A DNA stretch of 64,000 nucleotides from DASZKW01 sp035552775 (GCA_035552775.1 DASZKW010000097.1:19123-83122), one strand, 5' to 3'. Counted from the first letter of the stretch, positions 51,196-59,473 are shown. The notes: a model not told the origin generated them from the letters alone. Numbers and translations are program-made.

Positions 51196-52416
51196 CTAGC
51201 GACCTCGCAGAGGCCGGAGGCGATCGAAGATCCACAGGGCTGTGGCGCCGGCTCCGGTGGCCGCACCGAGTACACAAACGTCCTCCCAGCCGCCCGAGGA
51301 GTAGAGAGCAGCCGCCACGGCCGAACCGGCGGCACCGCCGGCGAAGTAGGCGACCATGTAATTGGCGTTGACCCGGCTGCGAGACTTGGGATCGAGGCGG
51401 AACACCAGGCTCTGATTGGTCACGTGGAGTCCCTGGACGCCGACGTCGAGTACGACGATGCCGGCGATGAGGGCGGCGAGGCTGTGGCGCCCCGCAAACA
51501 GAAGAGCGAACGAGCCGGCTATGGAGATGGAGAACACCCCGGTGGTGAGATTGGCACGACCCCTGTCCGCCATGCGCCCGGCGAACGAGGCGCACAGGGC
51601 GCCGGCTGCGCCGACCAGGCCGAACAGCCCGATCACCGCCTCGCCGTAGTGGTACGGCGCCCCCGACAACAAGAACGCGGCGGTGGTCCAAAAGACGCCG
51701 AACGAGGCGAAGCACAAGGCGCCGAGGGCCATCCGCCGGCGCAGGAGGGCCTCGGTGAAAAACAGCGACACGGTCGAGTGCAGCAGCGCGCCGTAACCGA
51801 GATCTGGCCGGTCGCCCTCGGAGGGCAAGGCCCGGAGGAGTACCAAGGCGAGGGCGGCGACCAGACCGGCCGCGACCCAGTACACGACCCGCCAGGTGGT
51901 GGCCCCGGCGACCAGCCCTGACAGCGTCCGCGCCAGCAGGATCCCGATGAGCAGCCCACTCATCACCGTGCCCGTGACCCGCCCGCGCTCCTCCTCCCGG
52001 GCGAGCGATGCGGCCATCGGCACGAGCAGCTGGGCCACCACCGACCCGAGTCCCACGACGAGCGCCAAGGCAATGAGGGTGACGACTCCCGGGGCGACGG
52101 CCGAGACGGCCAAAGCGATGGCGCTGAGGCCGAGCACCGCCGGTACCAGGCGCCGGCGGTTGAACAAGTCCCCGGCGGGAACGAGGAAGGCCAGCCCCAC
52201 GGCGTAGCCGACCTGGGAGGCCGTGACGATAAGCCCGGCGGTCCCAGAGGACGTGTGGAAGTCCTGGGCGATGGTGTGGAGCAGCGGCTGGGCGTAGTAG
52301 AGGCTGGCCACGGCGACACCGCAGGCCACGGCCAAGAGGCCTGTCAGCGAGCGGGCGATGCCAGGCGGCTGACCGGCCGCTTTGTCGACGGACCGAGCGT
52401 CCTCGGCGGTACTCAC
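51196..52416 (-). CDS. MFS transporter (arabinose-efflux/drug-type)
   Basis: Permease of 406 aa with 12 predicted helices. VACGVAVASLYYAQPLLHTIAQDF is the family start (YNxPLL-type motif), and LVPAGDLFNRRRLVPAVLGLS is the cytosolic loop between helices 2 and 3. The second half has AGRMADRGRANLTTG at the equivalent position. The GTG at 52416 has TAGCGT 6 nt upstream. It probably exports small organic molecules. It shares a promoter region with the divergent FrhB-like gene. Confidence 0.88.
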   Translation of the reverse strand: MSTAEDARSVDKAAGQPPGIARSLTGLLAVACGVAVASLYYAQPLLHTIAQDFHTSSGTAGLIVTASQVGYAVGLAFLVPAGDLFNRRRLVPAVLGLSAIALAVSAVAPGVVTLIALALVVGLGSVVAQLLVPMAASLAREEERGRVTGTVMSGLLIGILLARTLSGLVAGATTWRVVYWVAAGLVAALALVLLRALPSEGDRPDLGYGALLHSTVSLFFTEALLRRRMALGALCFASFGVFWTTAAFLLSGAPYHYGEAVIGLFGLVGAAGALCASFAGRMADRGRANLTTGVFSISIAGSFALLFAGRHSLAALIAGIVVLDVGVQGLHVTNQSLVFRLDPKSRSRVNANYMVAYFAGGAAGSAVAAALYSSGGWEDVCVLGAATGAGATALWIFDRLRPLRGR

Positions 52417-52422
52417 CAGGAC

Positions 52423-52459
52423 ACGCTACTGCTGGCATTTCCCGCGTGCCAGGTACGCT
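52423..52459. promoter_or_regulatory. Divergent leaderless promoter pair
   Basis: TAGCGT on the minus strand (52423-52428) ends 6 nt before the MFS GTG. TACGCT on the plus strand (52454-52459) ends 6 nt before the FrhB-like ATG at 52466. The two boxes are only 25 nt apart, so their upstream promoter halves must overlap, which couples expression of the two genes. Confidence 0.5.
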
Positions 52460-52465
52460 CGACCG

Positions 52466-53647
52466 ATGGCCACCACGCAATCCGAGCCCCGCCCAGCGCG
52501 CGAACGTTGGCGGGCGCAGTGGCTGGAGTTGTACGAAGAGGTGGTTACGTCGGGGCTGTGCACGGGCTGCGCCGGCTGCATCGTCGCCTGCCCCCACGAT
52601 GTCCTCGGCTACGACTCGGCGAACGGGGTCTACCGCCCGTTCCACCTGGAGGCGGAGCTCGGACCGGCCGACTGTGGTCATGGCCAGCGGGGATGCACGA
52701 GTTGCACGCGGGCGTGCCCGCGGTTTCGCACGTGGGAGACCGAGATCGACTCTTACATGTTCGGTCGTACCCGTGAGCCTGACGAGATGGCCGGCGTGAG
52801 CAGCGACATCTTCTTGGCTCGGGCCACCGACCCCGAGCTGCACGAGCGGGGCCAGGACGGCGGCCTGGTGTCCGCCATCTTGGTGTGGTGCCTCGAGAAC
52901 GATCGCATCGACGCCGCCCTGGTGTCGCTGCTGGAGGGGGACGGGTCGAGCTGGCGGGCCATGCCGGGCGTTGTGCGCACCCGCGAGGAGATCCTCGCGT
53001 CCACCGGGTCGCGCTACACGTATTCGGCAAACACCATGGCCTATGCCACCGCGGTGGCGGGCGGAGCGGAGCGCTTGGCCTTGGTCGGCATGAGCTGCCA
53101 GGCGTCGGTCCCACCGGTCATGAAGGCACGCAAGGCCGGCAAGGTGGGCCGGCGGCTGGCGCTGTCCATCGGGCTCCTGTGCTCCAAGACCTTCGATGAC
53201 TCGATCTTCGAGGAATTGTTCGAGGCCAAGTACGGCCTGCGCCGAGCGGACATCGCCAAGATGAACATCAAGGGCGTGTTCCAGCTGTGGATGCGCGACG
53301 GCTCGTACCATGAGGTTCCCCTCAAGGAGTGCCATGCATGGACGCGGGAGGGTTGCAAACTCTGCCCCGACTTCGCCGCCGAGCACGCCGACATCTCGAC
53401 GGGTGGCATAGGGGCGTTCAACGACTGGACCCTCACCATCGTGCGGACCGAAACAGGGCGCGAGATCATGGCGGGGATGGTCGCCGATGGGGCCATACAG
53501 ACCCGGCCGGGCGACGACGACCCCGGTGCGGTGGCCCTGCTGCGAAAGCTGGCCACCGTCTCGCGCCGGCGCTGGCCCGACACCGCGGTGGCCGCACCGA
53601 AGCTGGGGGTCCCCCCGCCCAAGGCCAAAGGGCCGGCGCCCGGCTGA
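52466..53647 (+). CDS. FrhB/FdhB-like F420-linked iron-sulfur flavoprotein
   Basis: Cytosolic protein of 393 aa of the coenzyme F420 hydrogenase/dehydrogenase beta-subunit family. Two [4Fe-4S] motifs lie at the N-terminus: CTGCAGCIVACP (C32, C35, C38, C42) and CGHGQRGCTSCTRACP (C70, C77, C80, C84). The FrhB-N and FrhB-C domains follow, with QDGGLVSAILVW, VGMSCQASV and CKLCPDFAAEHADISTGGIG. Proteins of this type pass electrons between F420H2, FAD and iron-sulfur clusters. No hydrogenase, formate dehydrogenase or glutamate synthase partner is adjacent, so this is an orphan subunit whose partner is elsewhere or which acts alone. Confidence 0.85.
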   Translation: MATTQSEPRPARERWRAQWLELYEEVVTSGLCTGCAGCIVACPHDVLGYDSANGVYRPFHLEAELGPADCGHGQRGCTSCTRACPRFRTWETEIDSYMFGRTREPDEMAGVSSDIFLARATDPELHERGQDGGLVSAILVWCLENDRIDAALVSLLEGDGSSWRAMPGVVRTREEILASTGSRYTYSANTMAYATAVAGGAERLALVGMSCQASVPPVMKARKAGKVGRRLALSIGLLCSKTFDDSIFEELFEAKYGLRRADIAKMNIKGVFQLWMRDGSYHEVPLKECHAWTREGCKLCPDFAAEHADISTGGIGAFNDWTLTIVRTETGREIMAGMVADGAIQTRPGDDDPGAVALLRKLATVSRRRWPDTAVAAPKLGVPPPKAKGPAPG

Positions 53648-53779
53648 AGTTTCGAGGTCCGCCCGCCGACCGGCGGTACCAGTGGCCGAGCTGCGGGGCA
53701 GGTCGCCCGATCCCGGCCCCAGGCGGATACCTTGCCGGTCGCCCGATGGTCGCCCCAGCCACTAGGTTGGCGCTCTGCC

Positions 53780-53878
53780 ATGGGATCCCTGATCAAGAAG
53801 CGCCGTAAGCGCATGCGTAAGAAGAAGCACAAGAAGATGCTGAAGGCCACGCGCTGGCAGCGTCGGGCTGGCCGCTAG
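53780..53878 (+). CDS. bS22-like micro-protein (AURKAIP1/COX24 family)
   Basis: A 32-residue, extremely basic protein beginning MGSLIKKRRKRMRKKKHKK and ending RWQRRAGR. It matches the small-subunit protein bS22 found in mycobacterial ribosomes, which starts MGSxIKKRRKRM and belongs to the AURKAIP1/COX24 family. ATG 53780 to TAG at 53878; no Shine-Dalgarno, and TAGGTT lies 11 nt upstream. It is too short for ordinary gene finders but the match in order and composition is strong. Confidence 0.85.
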   Translation: MGSLIKKRRKRMRKKKHKKMLKATRWQRRAGR

Positions 53879-53926
53879 GGACCGCCGAACCCGGCGGCGC
53901 CATGTCCGTTCCCCTCGCGCCGCGGG

Positions 53927-54673
53927 CTACGGCGCCGGCGCCGGACCCACGATGCGGACGACCACCCGCTCGTCTCCTGGATAGTCGCCTGCGACGAACC
54001 AGGTTGAACCGCTCCCCGCCAACGCCGGCTGTTGGCCGGTGGCTTCACCCAGGCGGTCGCGCCACTGGACCAGGCGGGGCTCGACGGCCAGGGCCGCCGC
54101 TTCCAGGTCGTTGACCCCCTCCCCCGTCGGGCCTCCGAGGCTGTCCCATGCCCGATACACCGCTGGCGTCGACACGCCGAAGGGCGGCGTGAGCAAGGTG
54201 TAGGACAACCCCTCGATGCCGGCTAGGTCCTTGGCCTCGACTACCTCGCCGATGCCGCCCACCCGGGCCCGTCCTCCTGCCAGGCAGAACGGGACGTCCG
54301 CTCCCAGGCGGGACGCCTGATCCAGATCGCGGCAGGCCGCCCAGCGCAGGACGGCGGCCGCGTCGGCCGACCCGCCGCCCAGGCCCGCACCCGCAGGGAT
54401 CCGCTTGACCAGGCGCACTGCTGCCCGCCTACCCACGAGGGCCAGCGCCCGGCGGACCAGATTGTCTTCGCCTACCGGCACCGCTTGCCCACGAGCGGCG
54501 CCCGCCTCGACCACCACGTCGAGACTGTCGCCGGAGGCGAACGCCAGGGTGTCGGTCAGGTCCACGGTGACCATCTCGGCATCCAGGAGGTGATAGCCGT
54601 CCGGCCGCCGGCCTGTGACCCTGAGACGGAGGGTCAGCTTGGCCGGGGCGTGGACCACGCAGGCTTCGTTCAA
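53927..54673 (-). CDS. ispE: 4-diphosphocytidyl-2-C-methyl-D-erythritol kinase
   Basis: GHMP kinase of 248 aa in the MEP isoprenoid pathway, a little shorter than usual. It has APAKLTLRLRVTGRRPDGYH at the start, the ATP loop RIPAGAGLGGGSADAAAVLR and the third motif ALAGSGSTWFV. The frame starts with TTG at 54673, which overlaps the rsmA TGA (TTGA), suggesting coupling; a GTG five codons later (54658) is the alternative. It is the last gene of the rsmA-ispE run, a pair conserved in actinobacteria. Confidence 0.93.
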   Translation of the reverse strand: MNEACVVHAPAKLTLRLRVTGRRPDGYHLLDAEMVTVDLTDTLAFASGDSLDVVVEAGAARGQAVPVGEDNLVRRALALVGRRAAVRLVKRIPAGAGLGGGSADAAAVLRWAACRDLDQASRLGADVPFCLAGGRARVGGIGEVVEAKDLAGIEGLSYTLLTPPFGVSTPAVYRAWDSLGGPTGEGVNDLEAAALAVEPRLVQWRDRLGEATGQQPALAGSGSTWFVAGDYPGDERVVVRIVGPAPAP

Positions 54674-55665
54674 CGCCGGCCGCCGGCGTCCACCGTGCTA
54701 GACGCCGCCGGCGCCGGCCCACCCGGGCCTCGCGCGCCTGCGGCGACTCCGGCGTCGGCGACTGCCGCCGTCAGGCGGCCCCACGCCAACACGTCGAGGT
54801 CCTCCGCCCGTGCGTCGGGGGCGACCCCGGCGACCGCCCACGCGGACGCCGGCACCAGCCCGGCCAGCGACCCGCGCAGCATCTTGCGGCGGTGGGCGAA
54901 GCCGGCCCGGACGAGCGCGAACAGCTCGCCCGCGCCCACCGCGGCGGGGTCGACGGCCGGCGCCTGCCGGCGGCGGATGGCGACGAGCACCGAGTCCACC
55001 CGGGGCCGGGGCAAGAACACCGTGGGGGGCACCCGGCCGACGACTGCGGCGGTCGCCCAGTAAGCCACCTTCACCGACACCGCACCGTACGCACTGTCGC
55101 CCACCCCGGCTGCGAGGCGCTCGCCCACCTCACGCTGCACCATCACGAGCATCCGCCCCACCGCGGCGACACCGTCGAGGAGATCGGCGACGAGGGGAGT
55201 GGCCACGTTGTACGGAAGGTTGGCCACAAGCACCCACACCCCGCCGGCCGCCGCCTCCGCCACGCCCGAACCGCCGTCCGGCGCCTCCCCGCCTGACGCC
55301 CCGCCGGCCGGCGCCTCGCCCGCCGACTCGCCGGCGGGCGACAGCAGTTCGTTCCAGTTGAGGTCCATGGCGTCACCTGCCACCACCCGCGCCCCGGTGC
55401 CGGAGACCACATCGCGCAGCACCGGCAGCAGGCGGCGGTCCACCTCCACGGCGGTAACCGACGCCCCCGTCTCCGCCAAGGCGAGGGTGAGCGAACCAAG
55501 GCCCGCGCCGATCTCCACCACCCGGTCGCCAGGGCCGACCGCGGCCAGACGGGCGATCCGGCGCACCGTGTTCGGGTCGACGACGAAGTTCTGCCCGAGG
55601 GCGCGGCTGGGGCGGAGGCCATGGCTGACGAGCAGGGCGCGGACCTCGGACCCCGTCAGGGTCAC
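54670..55665 (-). CDS. rsmA: 16S rRNA (adenine1518-N6/adenine1519-N6)-dimethyltransferase
   Basis: KsgA-type methyltransferase of 331 aa. It has the SAM loop VEIGAGLGSLTLALAE, the acidic loop VEVDRRLLPVL, GDAMDLNW and the target-adenine motif NLPYNVATPL. Between GDAMDLNW and NLPYN there is a Gly/Ala/Glu-rich insert of about 35 residues not found in most homologues. The GTG at 55665 gives the expected start (LTGSEVRALLVSHGLRPSRALGQNF) and leaves an 85-bp gap to tatD. In mycobacteria rpfB lies in this gap; it is absent here. Confidence 0.93.
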   Translation of the reverse strand: MTLTGSEVRALLVSHGLRPSRALGQNFVVDPNTVRRIARLAAVGPGDRVVEIGAGLGSLTLALAETGASVTAVEVDRRLLPVLRDVVSGTGARVVAGDAMDLNWNELLSPAGESAGEAPAGGASGGEAPDGGSGVAEAAAGGVWVLVANLPYNVATPLVADLLDGVAAVGRMLVMVQREVGERLAAGVGDSAYGAVSVKVAYWATAAVVGRVPPTVFLPRPRVDSVLVAIRRRQAPAVDPAAVGAGELFALVRAGFAHRRKMLRGSLAGLVPASAWAVAGVAPDARAEDLDVLAWGRLTAAVADAGVAAGARGPGGPAPAASSTVDAGGRR

Positions 55666-55750
55666 CGTGCCCCCCAAGCCACCGGACCGAGCCGCGCCAC
55701 CCGACCGAACCCTCTCACTGGATCGAAACCACTCACCGGGCGAAAACCAG

Positions 55751-56503
55751 TCACCCGGCGAGACCGAACAGGGCGGCAGCGGCCTCGGTCGACGCCTCCT
55801 CCACCACCGAGACGTCGACGCCGCGCGCCGCGGCCACGGCGGCGCCGACCACGGGCAGGAGCGCCGGCGAGTTGGGCCTACCCCGGTGGGGAACCGGGGC
55901 CAGGAACGGCGAGTCCGTCTCCACACACAGCCTCTCCACCGGACACAGCGCCGCGGCCTCGCGCACGCCGCCCGCCGACGGGAACGTCACGATGCCACTG
56001 AACGACAGCCACGCGCCGATGTCGAGGGCCCGACGAGCCTCCGCCGTCCCCCCGGTGAAGCAGTGAAACACGGTGCGAGGGGGTACCCCCTCGGCTGCCA
56101 GGACCGCGAACGTGTCGTCCCACGCCTCCCGGGTGTGGATCACCAGGGCCAGACCCCGCTCATGCGCCAGGGCGACCTGGGCGGCGAACGCGTCGCGCTG
56201 CACAGACCGGGGGCTGTGGTCGTAGTGGTAGTCGAGGCCGCACTCCCCCACCGCCACTACGTCGGGCCCGGCAGCGCCGAGCAGTCCCACAATCGCCTCG
56301 ACCCCGTCGGTCGCGTCGTGGGGGTGCAGACCGACGGTGGCCCATACCCCCTCGGTGGCCCGCGCCACCTCGACGGAGGCGGCAGAGGACGCCGCGTCGG
56401 TGCCCACGGTGACCATCCGCCCGACGCCGGCTGACCGCGCCGCGTCGAGCACCTCGAGGCCGACACCGTCGTAGGTCAGGTGGCAATGGCTGTCTGTCCA
56501 CAC
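55751..56503 (-). CDS. tatD: TatD family metal-dependent hydrolase
   Basis: TIM-barrel metal hydrolase of 250 aa. The first metal pair is DSHCHL, then GLHPHDA, VGECGLDYHYDHS, VIHTREAWDDT and the final ETDSPFLAPVPHRGRPN. TatD enzymes act as Mg2+-dependent nucleases on DNA ends and D-aminoacyl residues. The start is a GTG at 56503. A TAGCAC hexamer (not a full TANNNT) sits 4 nt away. It is separated from metG by the inverted-repeat element at 56524-56623. Confidence 0.92.
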   Translation of the reverse strand: MWTDSHCHLTYDGVGLEVLDAARSAGVGRMVTVGTDAASSAASVEVARATEGVWATVGLHPHDATDGVEAIVGLLGAAGPDVVAVGECGLDYHYDHSPRSVQRDAFAAQVALAHERGLALVIHTREAWDDTFAVLAAEGVPPRTVFHCFTGGTAEARRALDIGAWLSFSGIVTFPSAGGVREAAALCPVERLCVETDSPFLAPVPHRGRPNSPALLPVVGAAVAAARGVDVSVVEEASTEAAAALFGLAG

Positions 56504-56523
56504 TGGCGTGCTACTCCGCGGTC

Positions 56524-56623
56524 AGTGACCGGAAAGAAACCACGTGGACAGTCGTTGGCCAAGGTGCAAGGATCACGGCGAAGTCCGGGAACCGACTGTC
56601 CACGTAGTTTCTTCACGGTCACT
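56524..56623. repeat. 100-bp inverted-repeat element forming the 3' end of metG
   Basis: Arms 56524-56554 and 56593-56623 pair over 31 bp with three mismatches, around a 38-nt centre. The right arm is translated as the last residues of MetG (SDREETTWTVG...) and the metG TGA (56573-56575) lies in the centre. It therefore overlaps coding sequence and sits before tatD, which starts 20 bp beyond the left arm. It looks like a palindromic element inserted at the end of metG. Confidence 0.75.
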
Positions 56624-58126
56624 CAGGCGGGGAAAGAGAGGCGACCCCCGCTCCACCGGGCGTCCGCCCCGGTACCCACCCCAAGCAGCAGCCTCAGGGA
56701 GGCGCGCGTCTTTGGGCGAGCCCTCAACGCCGATACGCCGCCAGATCTCGGCGCTGGCCCCTGGCAGTGCCGGGCTGGCCAGCAACGCGACTATGCGCAG
56801 CACCTCGAGGGCATCGCCGAGCACCCGGTCGACGCCGGGACCGGGCTCGGCCTTCCAGGGCTCAGCCGCTTCCAGGGCCGCGTTGGCCTCGCGCACGAGG
56901 CGCCAGGTCGCTTCGAGGGCCTCGCTCGGCGCCAACCTGTGCCAGGCGTCCGCCGTCAGCCGGTACAGGTCGGCGGCCACCGCGGCCAGGGGGCTGTCCG
57001 GGTCGGGCGCGGGACCGATGCCGGCGCACTTGCGCTCGACCACGGTGGTCACCCGGGCCAGGAGGTTGCCGAGGTTGTTGGCCAGGTCGGCGTTGTAGCG
57101 GGCGACCATCGCCTCGTAGGAGAAGTCCCCGTCCGGCCCGAAGGCCTGATCCCGCAGGAAGTGGTACCGGAAACCGTCCACCCCGAAGGTCGGGACCAGG
57201 TCGGCGGGGACGATCTGGTTGAGCTTGGACTTGGACATCTTCTTGCCCTTCACCAGCAGGAACCCGTGCACGCCGATTCGCCGGGGCGGCTCGACGCCGG
57301 CGGCCATGAGCAGGGCCGGCCAATACACGCAGTGGAAGCGCAGTATGTCCTTGCCGACGATGTGGTGCACGGCCGGCCACCACTCGGCGAAGCGCTCCGT
57401 GTCGGACCCGTAGCCGACGGCGGTGGCGTAGTTGATTAGCGCGTCGTACCAGACGTAGAAGACGTGGGCGGGGTCCCACGGCACGGGCACGCCCCAGGTG
57501 ATCGACGTGCGGGATATGGAAATGTCGTTGAGGCCCTGGCGGATCAGACCGACGGCCTCGTTGCGCTTGGCCTCGGGTATTACCGCCGACGGATCTGCCG
57601 CGTACCACTCGAGAAGGCGGTCAGCGAAGGCGGAGAGCTTGAAGAAGTAGTTGTCCTCCTTCAGCCACTCGACGGGGGTCTCGTGAATCGGGCACAGACG
57701 CCCGTCGACGAGGTCGTCCGCGACGTAGTACGCCTCGCAGCCGACGCAGTACCAGCCCTCGTAGGTGCCGAGCTCGATCCAGCCGTTGTCGTACGCAGCG
57801 GTCATCAGGGCCTGGGTGGCCTGGTAGTGGCGGGGCTCGGTGGTGCGGATGAAGTCGTCGTAGGAGATGTCGAGCAGCGCCCACGCCTCCCGGAAGCGGG
57901 CGCTGGTACGGTCCGCCTGCTCGATGGGCGTGAGCCCGTTGGCCTCCGCCGCCCGCTTGACCTTGAGGCCGTGCTCGTCGGTCCCGGTGAGGAAAAACAC
58001 CTCGTCGCCGAGCAGGCGGTGCCAGCGGGCCAAGGCGTCGGCGGTGATCGTCGGGTACGCAGTGCCGATGTGGGGAGCGTCGTTGACGTAGAAGATCGGC
58101 GTCGTCACATAGAAGCGCTCGGGCAC
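56573..58126 (-). CDS. metG: Methionyl-tRNA synthetase
   Basis: Class I synthetase of 517 aa without the C-terminal dimerisation domain. The HIGH motif appears as PHIGTAYPT, and KMSKSKLN is the second signature. The zinc knob is CVGCEAYYVADDLVDGRLCPIH with three Cys and one His, as in the single-knob MetRS type. The GTG at 58126 starts the fold (PERFYVTTPIFYVNDAPHIG), with TATCCT 6 nt upstream. After PLFPRL, where homologues end, an extra 16 residues are supplied by the inverted-repeat element and its stop codon. Confidence 0.95.
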   Translation of the reverse strand: MPERFYVTTPIFYVNDAPHIGTAYPTITADALARWHRLLGDEVFFLTGTDEHGLKVKRAAEANGLTPIEQADRTSARFREAWALLDISYDDFIRTTEPRHYQATQALMTAAYDNGWIELGTYEGWYCVGCEAYYVADDLVDGRLCPIHETPVEWLKEDNYFFKLSAFADRLLEWYAADPSAVIPEAKRNEAVGLIRQGLNDISISRTSITWGVPVPWDPAHVFYVWYDALINYATAVGYGSDTERFAEWWPAVHHIVGKDILRFHCVYWPALLMAAGVEPPRRIGVHGFLLVKGKKMSKSKLNQIVPADLVPTFGVDGFRYHFLRDQAFGPDGDFSYEAMVARYNADLANNLGNLLARVTTVVERKCAGIGPAPDPDSPLAAVAADLYRLTADAWHRLAPSEALEATWRLVREANAALEAAEPWKAEPGPGVDRVLGDALEVLRIVALLASPALPGASAEIWRRIGVEGSPKDARLPEAAAWGGYRGGRPVERGSPLFPRLSDREETTWTVGSRTSP

Positions 58127-58132
58127 CGGGCC

Positions 58133-58138
58133 AGGATA
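58133..58138 (-). promoter_or_regulatory. Candidate leaderless -10 (TATCCT) for metG
   Basis: TATCCT ends 6 nt before the GTG at 58126, downstream of the two hairpins that follow rsmI. metG therefore seems to have its own promoter. Confidence 0.5.
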
Positions 58139-58189
58139 GGGGCGGCAACGCCAAGCACCGCCAACTTTCGCCTTGCCCGATGCCACAAG

Positions 58190-58206
58190 GGCTGACAGCG
58201 TCAGCC
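58190..58206. terminator. Small hairpin GGCTGAC-AGC-GTCAGCC
   Basis: Perfect 7-bp arms (58190-58196 and 58200-58206) with a 3-nt loop, 17 nt beyond the larger palindrome on the minus strand. It follows rsmI and precedes the metG promoter, so termination of rsmI transcripts is plausible. Confidence 0.4.
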
Positions 58207-58222
58207 AGGCGCCCGGAACGAA

Positions 58223-58273
58223 CATTCTGGGGACGCAAACCAGGAAACTCTCCTGGTTTGCGTCCCCAGAATG
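58223..58273. repeat. Perfect 23-bp inverted repeat with 5-nt loop
   Basis: Arms 58223-58245 and 58251-58273 are exact reverse complements around AACTC. On the minus strand it starts 13 nt after the rsmI stop and is followed by TTCGTT. It is either an unusually strong terminator or a palindromic mobile element. An ordinary terminator needs far fewer paired bases. Confidence 0.75.
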
Positions 58274-58286
58274 AGACGGAGCAGCG

Positions 58287-59174
58287 TCAATCGGGCGACC
58301 GGGCGCCCCGGCGTAGCTCGACCGCGGCCTGGTAGGCGCGCCGGCGGGGCACACCCAACGAGGCGGCGACCGCGGCCACCGCCCCCCGCTGGTCGGCGCC
58401 GGCCGCCAGGCGGTCGGCTACCGCGGCGCGCAGTTCGTCGTCGCTGGCAGCGGCCCCGGGGACCGCGGCAGGGGCGCCGGCCACGACGAGGACCCATTCG
58501 CCTCTCGGCTGGCGTGCGTCGACCCATGCCACCGCCCCGGCCAGGGTGCCGCGCCACCATTCTTCGTGCAGCTTGGTCAGCTCCCGTGCCACCGCCACCT
58601 GACGCCCGTCGCCGCAGGCCGCCTGCAGGTCGTGGAGGGTGCGAGCCACCCGGTGGGGGGCCTCGTAGACCACGGTGGTCCTGGGCTCCGCGGCGAGCGC
58701 CGCGAGACGGGCCGCCCTTTCCCCTCCTTTCCTTGGCAGGAAGCCCTCGAAGCAGAACCGCTCGCTCGCCAATCCCGACGCCACCAGGGCGGCGACGCCG
58801 GCCGACGGGCCGGGGACGACCGATACCTCCACGCCGGCCGCCACCGCGGCCCGAACGAGCCGCTCACCCGGGTCGGACAGGCCAGGCAGGCCGGCGTCGC
58901 TGACAACCGCCACGGTGGCGCCGGCGGCAGCCTCGGCCACGGCGCGTTCGGCCATGGCCGCTTCGTTGTGCTCGTGCATGGTGACCAGGCGGACGCCGGT
59001 GATGCCGGCGTGGGTGAGCAGCTTGCGGGTGCGCCGGGTGTCCTCGCAGCAGATCAGGTCGGCGCCGGCGAGGGTCTCGACCGCCCGGGGCGACAGGTCG
59101 GTGAGGTTGCCGATCGGGGTGGCGACGAGGACGACCCGTCCCGGGCCCCGCGCTGGCGGCCCGTGCTCGCTCAC
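58287..59174 (-). CDS. rsmI: 16S rRNA (cytidine1402-2'-O)-methyltransferase
   Basis: Tetrapyrrole-methylase-fold protein of 295 aa. It has VLVATPIGNLTDLSPRAVETL, DLICCEDTRRTRKLL, VVSDAGLPGLSDPGERLV, VVPGPSAGVAALVASGL and FEGFLPRKG, all standard for RsmI. The C-terminus carries the extra helical domain (ADQRGAVAAVAASLGVPRRRAYQAAV). The GTG at 59174 overlaps the DUF192 stop (GTGA), so the two are coupled. Confidence 0.94.
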   Translation of the reverse strand: MSEHGPPARGPGRVVLVATPIGNLTDLSPRAVETLAGADLICCEDTRRTRKLLTHAGITGVRLVTMHEHNEAAMAERAVAEAAAGATVAVVSDAGLPGLSDPGERLVRAAVAAGVEVSVVPGPSAGVAALVASGLASERFCFEGFLPRKGGERAARLAALAAEPRTTVVYEAPHRVARTLHDLQAACGDGRQVAVARELTKLHEEWWRGTLAGAVAWVDARQPRGEWVLVVAGAPAAVPGAAASDDELRAAVADRLAAGADQRGAVAAVAASLGVPRRRAYQAAVELRRGARSPD

Positions 59175-59473
59175 GGCCCGGTGACCTCCAGGCGGTCCCC
59201 CACCTGCAGCTTCCAGCGTTCGAAGGCACCGGCGGGGGCGCACACCGCGGCGTGGCCGGGAAGGCACGGGCGCGCCACCCGGAACCGGCCGACTGTCGCG
59301 ATACGGCGCACCTCCAGCGTTTCCTCGGACTGGCCGCGGGACTGGTTGCACCACGCCACGTCGAGTGGCTCCGCGGCACCGAGGGTGTGCACCAGCGCCG
59401 GCCCTCGCACCAGTCGCACCCCGCCGGTGCCGAAGGTGGCGAGGACCTGGTCGTCGCGGGTCAGCCACGCCAC
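59171..59473 (-). CDS. DUF192 family protein
   Basis: Protein of 100 aa with the DUF192 fold of unknown function: VHTLGAAEPLDVAWCN, the conserved His-Thr segment, and FERWKLQVGDRLEV at the C-terminus. No signal peptide is seen, unlike many secreted DUF192 proteins. The GTG at 59473 is chosen from GGGGAGG 5 nt upstream; an open frame further upstream overlaps ychF. It sits between ychF (13 bp) and rsmI (overlap). Confidence 0.8.
   Translation of the reverse strand: MAWLTRDDQVLATFGTGGVRLVRGPALVHTLGAAEPLDVAWCNQSRGQSEETLEVRRIATVGRFRVARPCLPGHAAVCAPAGAFERWKLQVGDRLEVTGP

Noticed and set aside
51176..53386. Minus-strand frame of about 730 codons
   Set aside because: Overlaps MFS and FrhB-like genes in the wrong frame; both of those are motif-supported.
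52466..53647. F420-reducing hydrogenase operon
   Set aside because: No FrhA, FrhG or maturation protein nearby; only the beta-type subunit is present.
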